Source: Anastrepha obliqua
Taxonomy: Eukaryota > Arthropoda > Insecta > Diptera > Tephritidae
Assembly (NCBI RefSeq): GCF_027943255.1
Contig: NC_072896.1
Location: 121,179,879-121,243,878, forward strand
DNA length: 64,000 nucleotides
Reading direction: 5' to 3'
This document shows, in pieces, positions 1 through 8,386 of this stretch. The position numbers and the translations under genes were made by a program. The notes under the pieces were generated by a model. The model was given only the letters and a program-made list of their open reading frames with translations, had not been told where the DNA came from and did not search any database. Within the stretch, counting starts at the first letter, position 1, and the number at the start of each line of letters is the position of its first letter.

Positions 1-147
1 AATGAAAGGGTACACGCCGCCATGAGAAGCATTGAAAACAAATTTTGGCGGTGTAAATTTTGCAAGAAACATACTATTTTTGCTTGCAAAAAATGCAATA
101 TTCCTTTACATACTAAATGTTTTGATGATTATCATAAAAATTTGTAA
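1..147 (+). pseudogene. piggyBac-like transposase, C-terminal end (partial)
   Basis: Reading from base 1 to the taa at 145-147 gives 48 residues ending in a Cys/His-rich module: C18, C21, H24, C29, C32, H37, C40, H45, with the ending CFDDYHKNL. Family knowledge: piggyBac transposases (DDE_Tnp_1_7) end in a cysteine-rich zinc module of the form C-x2-C...C-x2-C...C-F-x2-Y-H, which binds the terminal repeats. The catalytic core lies outside the window, so intactness cannot be judged. About 135 bases downstream is a perfect short hairpin, ggtcga-tttt-tcgacc (283-298), in the presumed 3' flank. No clear TTAA-bounded terminal repeat was identified. Alternative: another zinc-ribbon protein. Confidence 0.65.
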
Positions 148-369
148 GCTGACTTTTCTATCAATAAAACAACAAAAAAATATTTGTATTTGAAATAAAA
201 TGAAATAAATTGACTTCGTGTGCTAAATTTTTTTCATAAATGTTGCATGTTTTTTTAATATATTTGACGGTTTTTGGCCAGTGGTCGATTTTTCGACCAG
301 CCCATATCTAAAACCCCGATGGTCAGAATTTTTTTTTTTTTTTAATTTTTCTTGATTATGGTCCTATAA
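148..369. other. AT-rich 3' flank of the piggyBac-like remnant
   Basis: No gene is visible. The stretch is T-rich and contains AATAAA-type signals at about 163-210, the hairpin at 283-298 and a 17-T run near 330-346. It is probably the 3' UTR or terminal region of the piggyBac-like element. Confidence 0.4.
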
Positions 370-398
370 GCACTGACTAAAAAGGAAATGGAAAAATT

Positions 399-905
399 AT
401 GTCGAATTCGTGTAGCGGCCGAAGATGGGTTAAAGCAACACAATTCTCAAATATTTGCAATATATCTGTCTCTCTTCACCCAACGCTCAATATCTCAAAA
501 GGTGTAATATACTCCGGAGTATTAAAAGACTTAAGAGAAGATGAAATCGTAGAAGGGTTGAAACAGCAAGGCGCAGTAGAATGCAAAAAACTCAAAAAAT
601 ACATAGAGGGAAAACTCACCAACACCCCTCTGCACATCGTTTCCTTCAGCACCTATATTCCACCAAAAGAAGTGAACGTAGGATGGCTTAAAATAAAAGT
701 TGAGCCATATATCCTATCTCCTAGTCAATGTAAGAACTGCTTCAAGATCGGTCACACAGCTAAACATTGTACCTCTGAAGCAAAATGCAATGTATGCTTA
801 TCTAGCATTCACTACCCCGAAGCAACTGCCATCTATAACGCCTGTGAAATAGCAGAAAAAAACGGAGGAAATGGCTTATCTGCAGTGACTCACTTTCAAC
901 TTTGA
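399..905 (+). pseudogene. I-like LINE ORF1 fragment fused to ORF2 RNase H by internal deletion
   Basis: The ATG ORF of 168 aa starts in the middle of a LINE gag-like ORF1. It carries a zinc knuckle C-x2-C-x4-H-x4-C (CKNCFKIGHTAKHC, about residues 112-125) and the start of a second (CNVC). The same arrangement is seen in the complete I-clade element at 26.2 kb (CKTCQLLGHTAKRC). Straight after the second knuckle (about base 815) the reading changes to EATAIYNACEIA, which is the RNase H signature that belongs late in ORF2. The rest of ORF1, the endonuclease and the reverse transcriptase are therefore missing. It is a dead copy; no function is expected. Confidence 0.75.
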
Positions 906-1506
906 CTTCAATAAAAAACATAAACAACAACGATACATTGATATCTCAAATCAGAGATACGCTAATATTAAACCCTGAAAAAATAAAGTTGTTTTGGATC
1001 CCTCGCCATATTGGAATACGTGAAAACACCTTAGCAGACGCAGCAGCAAAACTTGCCACCAAGTCGCCGTTTTACAGAACATACAGCTTTAACAAGGCGA
1101 CCTAAAAAACGCAACCAACAAACCAAATCGACAACAAATGTTACAACGATGTCAAAACATAAACCATTATTATAAATGCATTAATCCAAGCTTCATCCCT
1201 CCAATCTTCCCAGCAACAACCACAAGGCGAAACAAGATTATTTATACCCGTTTTCGGCTGGGACATACACGCCTGACCCACAGCAACCTCTTTCAAAACA
1301 ACAATCCACAAAACCACGTTTGTCAATTCTGCAACGAAGAGATCCTTTCTATCAAACACATCGTTACAAATTGTGAAGCATTACATTCAATAAGGCAATC
1401 AATATCCAGCCACACAATAGAAGAACTCCTGTCCGAAGTAAACGCAGAAAACATTAAAAGATTTATACACTTTATTTACAGAATTAATTTGTACTGTGAA
1501 ATATAA
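902..1506 (+). pseudogene. I-like LINE ORF2 C-terminal remnant (RNase H end and zinc motif)
   Basis: Two reading frames continue the same LINE. Frame 2 (902-1105) has the RNase H end FWIPRHIGIRENTLADAAAKL, equivalent to the WVPGHxGIxGNExAD motif. Frame 1 (1138-1506) has RLGHTRLTH and the terminal zinc-like motif C-x2-C-x8-H-x4-C (CQFCNEEILSIKHIVTNC). These are standard C-terminal landmarks of RNase H-bearing LINE ORF2 proteins. At least two frameshifts separate this region from the ORF1 piece. The 3' UTR has GCTGATGGCCTAGCC near 1530 and an A-rich tail to about 1615, comparable in position to the GCCGAAGGCCATGGC stretch of the 26-31 kb element. Confidence 0.75.
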
Positions 1507-1615
1507 AATTTAATACTTATGATACGTAAGGCTGATGGCCTAGCCGCTAATGCTTTTAAAATCTTTGTCATTGTAATTAATTGCTTTTCCAATTTTTAAA
1601 TAAAATAAAAAAAAA

Positions 1616-1890
1616 TTTTTTCAAGACAAACACGATTTTTAGAAATTAATGATGATTTTAATTGTGGATTGCCATAATATAAAATTTGTTCAACATAAAA
1701 CTTTAAAACGCTATAAATCTCTTCGTTTATCAACCGAGGTCATTTAAATGAAAAATATTTTTTTTAATTTTTAATAAAATTTGAAACTTTCAACAAATTT
1801 TTTTCTACACAGAAACGATTTTTAGAAGTTCAGCTAACGATGTACTTGCGGCGATCTAAAAATTTTGCAGCATTCGTTACTCCTTTGATT
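1616..1890. other. AT-rich spacer, no gene seen
   Basis: T- and A-rich sequence between the LINE tail and the tandem array. No coding signal or recognised repeat is seen. A phrase ACGATTTTTAGAA occurs twice (about 1631 and 1814), so this may be older tandem-repeat material. Confidence 0.35.
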
Positions 1891-1894
1891 TCTG

Positions 1895-2475
1895 ATGAAT
1901 ATTCTATGCTTGACCTTCTCTGATCTTCAATTTGACCCCGGAACGACAAATTGACAACGAATTCGGACTCAGCAACCCCAAAGGCATATATTTTAATTTT
2001 TTTGATACTTTTCTGGTGAGTATTCTATGTTTGACCTTGAACTGGCCCTTCAAGGTCAAGTGTACAACGAAATCAAACTCAACCCAAAAATCGTATATTT
2101 TCATTTTCTCGCGAGTTTTCTTGTGAATATAGTATGTTTGATCTTGAACTGACCCCTCAAGGTCAAATGAATAACGAAATCGAGTTCAACCCCAAAAAAA
2201 ATATTTTTATATTTTTGAGACTTTTCTGATGAATTTTCTATGTTTGACCTTGAACTGACCCCTCAAGGTCAAATGAACAACGAAATTGAAATCACCCCCA
2301 AAAACGTACATGTAATTTCATTTTTTGAAACTTTTCTTGTGAATATTTCATGTTTGACCTTGAACTGACCCTTCAAGGTCTAATGAACAACGAAATTGGA
2401 CTCACCACCAAAAAACGTATATTTTCATTTTTTTGAAAATTTCCGCTGAATATTCTATGTTTGATCTTGAAAAAA
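1895..2475. repeat. ~107-bp tandem repeat array with inverted TCAAGGTCA motifs
   Basis: About five to six copies of a unit that begins TATTCTATGTTTGACC and ends with GTATATTTTCATTTTTTTGA. The anchor TTGACCTTGA or its variant lies at 1910, 2031, 2138, 2244, 2354 and 2461, so spacing is 106-110 bp after a first step of 121. In the best copies the unit holds TTGACCTTGA, a 9-base spacer, then TCAAGGTCAA: a perfect 10-bp inverted repeat (2244-2253 and 2263-2272). TCAAGGTCA matches the monomeric nuclear-receptor site of FTZ-F1 and ERR type. ORFs in this stretch on either strand are by-products of the repeat. Confidence 0.8.
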
Positions 2476-5099
2476 TTAGTTTTTAGTTTTGAGGTATTAG
2501 GAGGAAATTTGGGTACTTGCCGAAATGTATTGCCGTCGATTAGAATTACAATAAAAAATGCCAAACCGAAAACACATTTTTTTATTTTTAAAGTTTTACT
2601 GTAGTTTTCATAAATATATCCTATTCATGAGTGTATTTTCATATAATAAAAAAAATTTGAAATTCGTGTCTCGACAGTTTCTGCCAAAATCATTTGCGAC
2701 ATTTTAAGATAAAAATTATTAAAATTGTCAAAAACATTCCCACTGTGTTACGTTGAGCCAGTACCAGTAAAAAAATTAAATTAAAAAAATTGTTTTAAAA
2801 ATATTTTAAATAAAAATATAAAAAAAAATTTACTTTAACTAGTGACGAATCTGTGAAAACTAAATAAATAAACCAAAACAAATTTTTTTTTCCAAAAAAA
2901 CTGAAATTTTACCATAACAGTCTAGTTACGGGTGACCCAATGTTAGGCTAAAGTATTTGCTGGAAGTCATCAAATATGCATTTTTTTCTGTTTCTGTTTT
3001 TGTCTGTGCGGCACCTTCATGCCTGGCCTTGTGTGCTTGACGGTCTAACAAATGGTTCTGTCACAATTACCCAAATATCCATGAATGCGTTTATTGCTTT
3101 TTCTCGCCACCCCACACACACACATACAACGGCAAAAGTAACAGCATTAATTTTAAAATTTGCTCTCCTTTGTCTCTGCGCATTCTTTTTCAAATGCATT
3201 TATTTATCTCTTATGGTTTTACTCTGCTTTTTGCGCTTACTTTTTTGAACTTGTGCTTATCCTCCTAAACTGTCAAAAGAAAAAGAATCTGTCAAAGCGA
3301 AATGCAAATATAGATAAAAATAAAATGTCAGCAAAAGTATTGGAATGTTACTGATCCTGAAGCTCGGACGCGCTGTTGTTGCAGGGGCAGCCGAAGGCTA
3401 TTGCCATCCATTCGCCAATGTTGCTGGGCTCCAAACTTGTATTTACTAAGAACGTTGCATAGCAAAAAATATAGAAATGGAAATTCCAAGTAGACTAGGG
3501 TGATTCGGGTGAGGATCGATGTGTAGTGAGAGTAATTGTGAGTGGATGTGCAAGTGTGTGTGTAGGTGAATGTCACATGGGGAGCATAAAATGTTAGAGT
3601 GCAAAACAGTCAAAATAAAAGCGAAAAGGGGAATGTAAATCCTTAAGAAAAAAATTCAATTTGCAAAACGATATCCTTCGGATTTACATAAAGCAGTAAT
3701 ATCAAGTTATCTGCTCAGCTTAGCATCCTTTTTTTCTCGTGCTTTCAAAAGCGCACAAATGTCAGTAAGCTGCTGTGTGGGTGATGCGAATAGTTGCCAG
3801 GGGGGAAATTCCAGATTCCAATACAAGTTACGCATGGGCATATCAGCGCTGAAGATACGCAACGTTTCCTGCACTGCGCTACACGGGAGGGTTACTGTTT
3901 TCTTTGATTTCTATGCTTTTTTCTAAAAAGTGAAGTAAAGGCAAGTGACATGAGTTGGTGACGAGCGCTCCTACTACACAAAATTTGGCATCAAATCGAA
4001 TGCATTGGAAACAAGCTAGAAATGTTTCGCCCTTCAAACACACACACATTCATGTGTGCCACACGTATGTATGTAAGCATGTATGTATGCTAACTCAAAT
4101 CCTTTTTCGCATTTTTATTTTAGCTTTTTTAGCTGTTTTTTGGCTTTTACTGTCGTGCTGAAAATGTCTACTTTAAAGTGGAGAAAACGGCAAAGCCATC
4201 AAATTTATTGAAATCACTTCTCGGCGTAAAATGCAAAGAAAAACTCCACTGGCTTAACATTTACTCTGGCGCAATTCACTCACTTTCCAAACCCTGCTAA
4301 GTGTGTTTGCGCCTTGGATCCTACGGTATTTGCTGTGTGCGTGTTTTGGTATTTGTTTTTCTTGTATTTTTATCTTAGTAGTAATTTTTCTAATGGCAAA
4401 CATTTAAATAGACAAATAGGCAAACAGAGAAATATCCAAGAAAAGCAAACTAACAAACGCTTGTAAACTGATAATGTCCCACAAATAGCTGCAGGGATGT
4501 GTCTGTTTAGAAGGAAACACATATGCAAAGTGGCCCTGCGTGTGTGTGTGTGTGAAGATAATAATATCATAAGCTTGTAATAGTTAAAGTAAACTTAAAA
4601 AAAGGCACCACCGACTGTTGCTTTAAGCAAAAATAAATTGTGAGTGGAAAAACTTAAATGGTTCACTCAGCATTGGCTAGGGCTCGAACGTATTTTTTAT
4701 GTGTTTGATACCCTGACTTTGGCCACAAGCTCCTTAACCTTTATTTAAATTTTCAAAACTATTTTGGTTTCATAATAAGATTCTCTAGTCACAAATCTAC
4801 TAATGCAAATATTTTTTAAATTATCAAAGTAGTTGCTCGATTTTCGAGAGGATTTTAAATTCACGTCACAATTTAATTGGAACAACTTTTATGGGCTCAA
4901 AAGGGTGACGTGGCATGTTTTAGTTCATTGAAAAGAAAAGTTAGATGATTAATGTATTTTATTATAAGATATAATAGCATCGCTGAAGCCTATAATGATT
5001 GGAATGATAAAGAGAAGACTTGGAAAGAAATATCATCCAGATAAAAAAATTTAAACCATCTGAACAAGATCTCCATTTTCTAAAGTTTTTTTCCGTTAA
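2476..5099. other. Unannotated intergenic or intronic DNA
   Basis: No supported gene. Visible features are a short CA run (about 3113-3126), a short GT-rich run at 3553-3565, ACAC/CATG microsatellite sequence around 4038-4090 and a GT run near 4540-4553. The ORFs of 60-90 aa here have microsatellite-driven or unbiased composition and show no domain. It is consistent with ordinary fly non-coding DNA. Confidence 0.4.
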
Positions 5100-5545
5100 A
5101 AACCAAATTTTACAATTTTTAATTTAAAATTTTTTTTTTGTTGTTAAAATTTTTTTTTTTATAATTTTTAATAATTTTTTTTAAATTTCAAAATCAAATT
5201 TTTTTTATTTTTGTTTAATTTTTAATTTAATTTTATTTTTTAATTAAAAGCCTCATTTTCTAAATTTTTTTTCCATTAACAACCAAATTTTATAATTTTT
5301 AATTCTTTTTTATTTTTTAATTAAACTAAAATAGAAAAAAATTAAAAATTTATTAAAATTTAAAAATAATTAAAAAAAAGAAATTATTTTCAAATTAAAA
5401 AAAATTTAAATAAAAATTACAAAAATAAAAATTTTTTTTATTTCTTTTTTAATTTATAATTTTTTTTGGTTATTAAAAAAAAATTTAATTCTTAATTTTG
5501 TTTTAATTTCTAATTTAAAAAAAATTTTTTTTTTTTGTTCAAATA
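5100..5545. repeat. AT-rich low-complexity tract
   Basis: About 450 bases made almost entirely of A and T homopolymer blocks (TTTTAAATT-like). One internal near-duplication is present: the phrase CCATTTTCTAAAGTTTTTTTCCGTTAAAAACC at about 5073 recurs in altered form at about 5252. There is no coding potential. Confidence 0.7.
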
Positions 5546-5559
5546 ACAACACTCACAGC

Positions 5560-5645
5560 AAAATGTCTACGTTCATACAGCTACGCATTGGGCACACTAG
5601 ATTTACCCTCGAACACTTTTTAACCGGAAAACCCCAAAAATACCG
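5560..5645 (+). pseudogene. Tiny LINE ORF2 C-terminal scrap
   Basis: A short reading frame gives FIQLRIGHTRFTLEHFLTGKP, which carries the RLRIGHTRLTH landmark seen just before the terminal zinc motif of RNase H-bearing LINEs (compare RLGHTRLTH at 1.25 kb and RLGHTIATH at 31.2 kb in this window). The zinc motif is not preserved. Downstream a frame reads KATGSKYLRILSLDKP, possibly the end of the same protein. It lies directly before a SINE. Confidence 0.4.
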
Positions 5646-5806
5646 GAAAACCCCAAAAATTGCGGATCACATTCCACGGCATCTCATCTACTAGACCTGT
5701 GATCGAGTCTTCAAGGCCACAGGATCAAAATACTTAAGAATATTAAGCCTTGACAAACCCACTTCATAAAACATTAAAAAATATATGAGAGCCAATTCTG
5801 AAGGCG

Positions 5807-6110
5807 GCCGCCGTAGCCGAATGGGTTGGTGCGTGTCTACCATTCAAAATTCACAGAGGGAACGTCGGTTCGAATCTCGGTGAAACACCAAAATTAAGAA
5901 AGACATTTTTCTAATAGCGGTCGCCCCTCGGCAGGCAATGGCAAACCTCCGATTGTATTTCAGACATGAAAAAGCTCCTCATAAAAATAACTGCCGTTCG
6001 GAGTCGGAACAACATCAAGACGCACGCCACAAATAGGAGGAGGAGCTCGGCCAAACACCCAAAAAGGGTGTATACGCCAATTAAATATATATATATACAT
6101 ATAATTCTGA
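5807..6110 (+). repeat. tRNA-derived SINE, copy 1
   Basis: The head contains GTAGCCGAATGGGTTGGTG (A-box-like, about 5813) and, about 50 bases on, GGTTCGAATCTCGG (B-box-like, about 5869). This is the split RNA polymerase III promoter of a tRNA-derived SINE. The body runs through GGCAGGCAATGGCAAACCTCC, AGCTCCTCATAAAAATAACTGCCGTTCG and GGAGGAGCTCGGCCAAACACCC and ends in a TA-rich tail (about 6088-6104). Two more copies lie at 14.7 kb (minus) and 57.0 kb (plus). This copy lacks about 30 bases before ACATCAAGACG that the 14.7-kb copy keeps. The Errantivirus LTR starts 78 bases downstream. Confidence 0.8.
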
Positions 6111-6187
6111 CGATGACTTTTCACCCTGCTTGTCGAGCTTGGTGGCAAAAAGTGTAGAGAAGCCAGAGAAGTGTAGGTACGCATGCA

Positions 6188-6544
6188 AGTTAACGCCTCC
6201 TATACCACACACCACTAACCCAGGATGTAAACAGTTAAGCATAGATTAATAGCGCAAGCCACTTCCCAAAAAAATAAACAATAAATATAAGCACTTACCA
6301 TTAGCGAAAGAAGTGGACATCACAATAAAAATAAGCGCTTACCTTAGCGAAAATGTCAAACATGTCACATATCACGTATGGTCCGCTTTCAATAGAATTA
6401 AGACATACTAACCTAAGATTTAAGCTTCAGATTCTGTATAAATATTAAGATTAATAAAGTTTCGGATCAGTTTGTATCCGGTGTGCAACGAAGACTCACA
6501 ATGTGTTTTTTAAAAAGCTTTTGCTAGTTAAGCAAAAGATAATT
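6188..6544 (+). repeat. Errantivirus 5' LTR (357 bp)
   Basis: It matches the 3' LTR base for base in all shared parts but lacks two stretches of 35 and 39 bp, giving 357 instead of 431 bp. The 35-bp gap lies after CATTAGCGAAAG and is bounded by GAAAG on both sides in the longer LTR. The 39-bp gap lies after GTGGACATCAC. The missing 39 bp carry one of two copies of a U3 repeat (ATATCACGTATGGTCC...) found in the 3' LTR. Confidence 0.93.
6437..6473 (+). promoter_or_regulatory. LTR core promoter: TATA box and TCAGT initiator
   Basis: TATAAATA at 6437-6444 is followed about 30 bases later by TCAGTTT at 6467-6473, a match to the arthropod initiator TCAGTY. The predicted transcription start is at or near A6469. 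An AATAAA at 6453-6458 sits between them. The same block recurs in the 3' LTR. Spacing and motifs are seen directly; use as the start site is inferred from gypsy-type elements. Confidence 0.7.
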
Positions 6545-6561
6545 GGCGATCCTGCCAGGAG
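6544..6561 (+). other. Primer binding site, arginine-tRNA type
   Basis: TGGCGATCCTGCCAGGAG follows the 5' LTR, sharing its first T with the LTR end. It starts with TGG, the complement of the tRNA CCA end. From memory it is complementary to the 3' end of an insect tRNA-Arg (UCU-like) whose end reads CTCCTGGCAGGATCG-CCA. The tRNA identity should be checked against a tRNA set; the position and TGG start are clear. Confidence 0.75.
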
Positions 6562-7264
6562 CGATTTAAGTTCTGGTGGACCAAATAAAAGTTGTGTGCT
6601 ATAATAGCCTGTAAAAAGGCAGTGCACAATTTAAACAAATAAGTATCCCTAAATCGGAAAAGGGAGAAAAAAAAAAAAAAAAAAAAAAAAATTTTTAGAC
6701 TAAAAAAAGGAGAAAACTAAAAAGTATCCTAAGTCTAAAAAATAATAAAACAAAAAGAAAAAATTTAAAAAAGGAGAAAACCAAAAAGTATCCTAATAAA
6801 ACAAAAAGAAAAAATTTAAAAAAAAAGGAGAAAACCAAAAAGTATCCTAATAAAACAAAAAGAAAAAAAGGAGAAAATCAAAAAGTATCCTAGTAAACCA
6901 AAATATCAAGCAAGTCTACAAAATATAATAATTCTACAAGGAAACAAGCAAAGGAGGAAAAACGCACTCAATAGAGGAAAAATCACTGTATGCAAACATC
7001 TTTAGCAAGCAAACACCAAGTTGGACCTGAAGGAATCTTCCAGTAATGAGTAAGAAACTAAATAATTTTTAAGCATTAAAAGTTGTAAATTATAAATATA
7101 GCATATGGGCAATAGACCTAGTAGCTGAGGTTACGAGAAATTACACTATTGTGAAAAGTGTAAAGAAAACCACAAAAATTGTGTAAAAAATAAGGAAGTG
7201 ATTAAAAATTTTTCAAATTTTACCAAAAATAAAGCTGGAAGAGTTGAGAAGTAGATTTGCAGAT
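6562..7264 (+). other. Errantivirus 5' leader with A-rich tandem repeats
   Basis: About 700 bases of untranslated leader before the gag ATG. A poly-A run sits near 6667-6694. Four diverged copies of a ~50-60-bp unit follow (about 6704-6899), each with AAGGAGAAAA(C/T)(C/T)AAAAAGTATCCTA and an AAACAAAAAGAAAAA filler. Repeated leader motifs are known in gypsy-type elements, where some bind insulator proteins. I do not see the classical gypsy insulator motif clearly, so no function is assigned. Confidence 0.7.
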
Positions 7265-8386
7265 ATGTCTATAGTGAATAATAACAATAGCACGTCCAAT
7301 ATGGATGTTGTGTCGCGACTTATAGCTGCTAGCACCGCCTCGCTGCGTAGCGAGGTAGAACAAGTTAGACGTCAGTTGCAGGCTTTAAGTAATTCCGACA
7401 ATGTTGCTGAATATACTACAGAATCAATAGATTCAACAATCAATTGTGAGGAAAGTTTAGACGTCATAAAATCTCTTCCTGAATTTCGAGGAAAAATCAA
7501 CAATTATGTTAGCTGGCGCGAGGCTGCTAACAATTCAATGTCATTGTATACTAGGGGAAGCAAAAAATATTTTGCTGCCTTGACTATCTTGCGTAACAAA
7601 ATTACGCAGGACGCTAACAATATTTTAACGAACCACGGTACGGTTCTTAATTTCGATGCAATTCTGAGTAGGCTAGATTTTGCCTTCGCTGATAAGAGGC
7701 CGTGTCACATAATAGAACAGGAAATGAGTGTGCTTAGGCAAGGACCTGGTACCCTAATAGAGTTCTACAACGAGGTCAATAAAAAACTGACGTTATTAAT
7801 TAACAAAACGATAATGACGCACGGAACGAATTCCGCAATTACAAAGGAGCTTAATACCAAAAACAGGGAAACAGCTCTTCGAACTTTCATTACAGGTCTT
7901 AACCCTCCGCTGGACCAGATCCTCTTCACGTTGGCACCACGTGACTTACCAAATGCTCTTGCCAAGGCGCAGGAGCTCGATGCCAATCAAATGCGAGCAC
8001 AATTCGCATTGCATTTTTCAAGGAGTAATAATAATAGTAATAATAATATTACAATAAACAGAAACGCTCATCAGGGCGTTCGTAGGGGTGCGAATTTTCT
8101 GAACAATTTAAGGTATCCACCAAGGAATACCCCAGCAAATGAGGTCAAGCAAAATCGTCCAGAGCCAATGGACGTTGATCCATCATTACAGATCACAAAT
8201 ATTCCCAAACCGGTACAAACGTACCAGCAACAGGTGAGAGGCAATAGAACTAATTGGCAGACCAATTATAATTATCAGGCAAATGCTGTGCCAAAGAGGT
8301 CGAATAATAGTGCGCAAATAAGTACGCAACCTCAACAGAAGGTGCAAAGAATTAATAACATGGGAGAAAATCATTTTTTAGAGTAA
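7265..8386 (+). CDS. gag: Errantivirus Gag polyprotein
   Basis: The first in-frame ATG (7265, MSIVNNNN) opens a 373-aa ORF; the frame extends 7 codons upstream without an ATG. Residues about 65-250 are the globular capsid-like part, with LPEFRGKINNYVSWREAA and LDFAFADKRPCHIIEQEMSV, which are typical of gypsy/17.6-type Gag. The C-terminal third is Asn/Gln-rich and basic (NNNSNNNITINRN). There is no CCHC zinc knuckle, as expected for many Errantiviruses. Gag would assemble the particle and package RNA in the cytoplasm. The ORF ends with a slippery heptamer just before its stop, linking it to pol. Confidence 0.92.
   Translation: MSIVNNNNSTSNMDVVSRLIAASTASLRSEVEQVRRQLQALSNSDNVAEYTTESIDSTINCEESLDVIKSLPEFRGKINNYVSWREAANNSMSLYTRGSKKYFAALTILRNKITQDANNILTNHGTVLNFDAILSRLDFAFADKRPCHIIEQEMSVLRQGPGTLIEFYNEVNKKLTLLINKTIMTHGTNSAITKELNTKNRETALRTFITGLNPPLDQILFTLAPRDLPNALAKAQELDANQMRAQFALHFSRSNNNSNNNITINRNAHQGVRRGANFLNNLRYPPRNTPANEVKQNRPEPMDVDPSLQITNIPKPVQTYQQQVRGNRTNWQTNYNYQANAVPKRSNNSAQISTQPQQKVQRINNMGENHFLE
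8374..8380 (+). promoter_or_regulatory. -1 ribosomal frameshift site TTTTTTA
   Basis: In the gag frame the heptamer reads T TTT TTA, followed by GAG and the gag stop TAA (8384-8386). It fits the X-XXY-YYZ rule and is the same heptamer used by several retroviruses. The pol frame is -1 relative to gag and is open from 8356 on, so a slip here joins Gag to Pol. No stimulatory structure was computed. Confidence 0.8.

Noticed and set aside
415..435. GGGTTAA at 425-431 as the piggyBac 3' end plus TTAA target
   Set aside because: It lies inside the coding frame of the LINE ORF1 remnant and no matching terminal repeat is available in the window, so it cannot be supported.
1895..2475. Small ORFs (63-66 aa) on both strands in the 107-bp repeat
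   Set aside because: They repeat with the unit and have no domain or codon bias.
5813..5885. A genuine tRNA gene at the SINE head
   Set aside because: Only A- and B-box-like parts are present; no full cloverleaf with an acceptor stem can be drawn and a SINE body follows directly.
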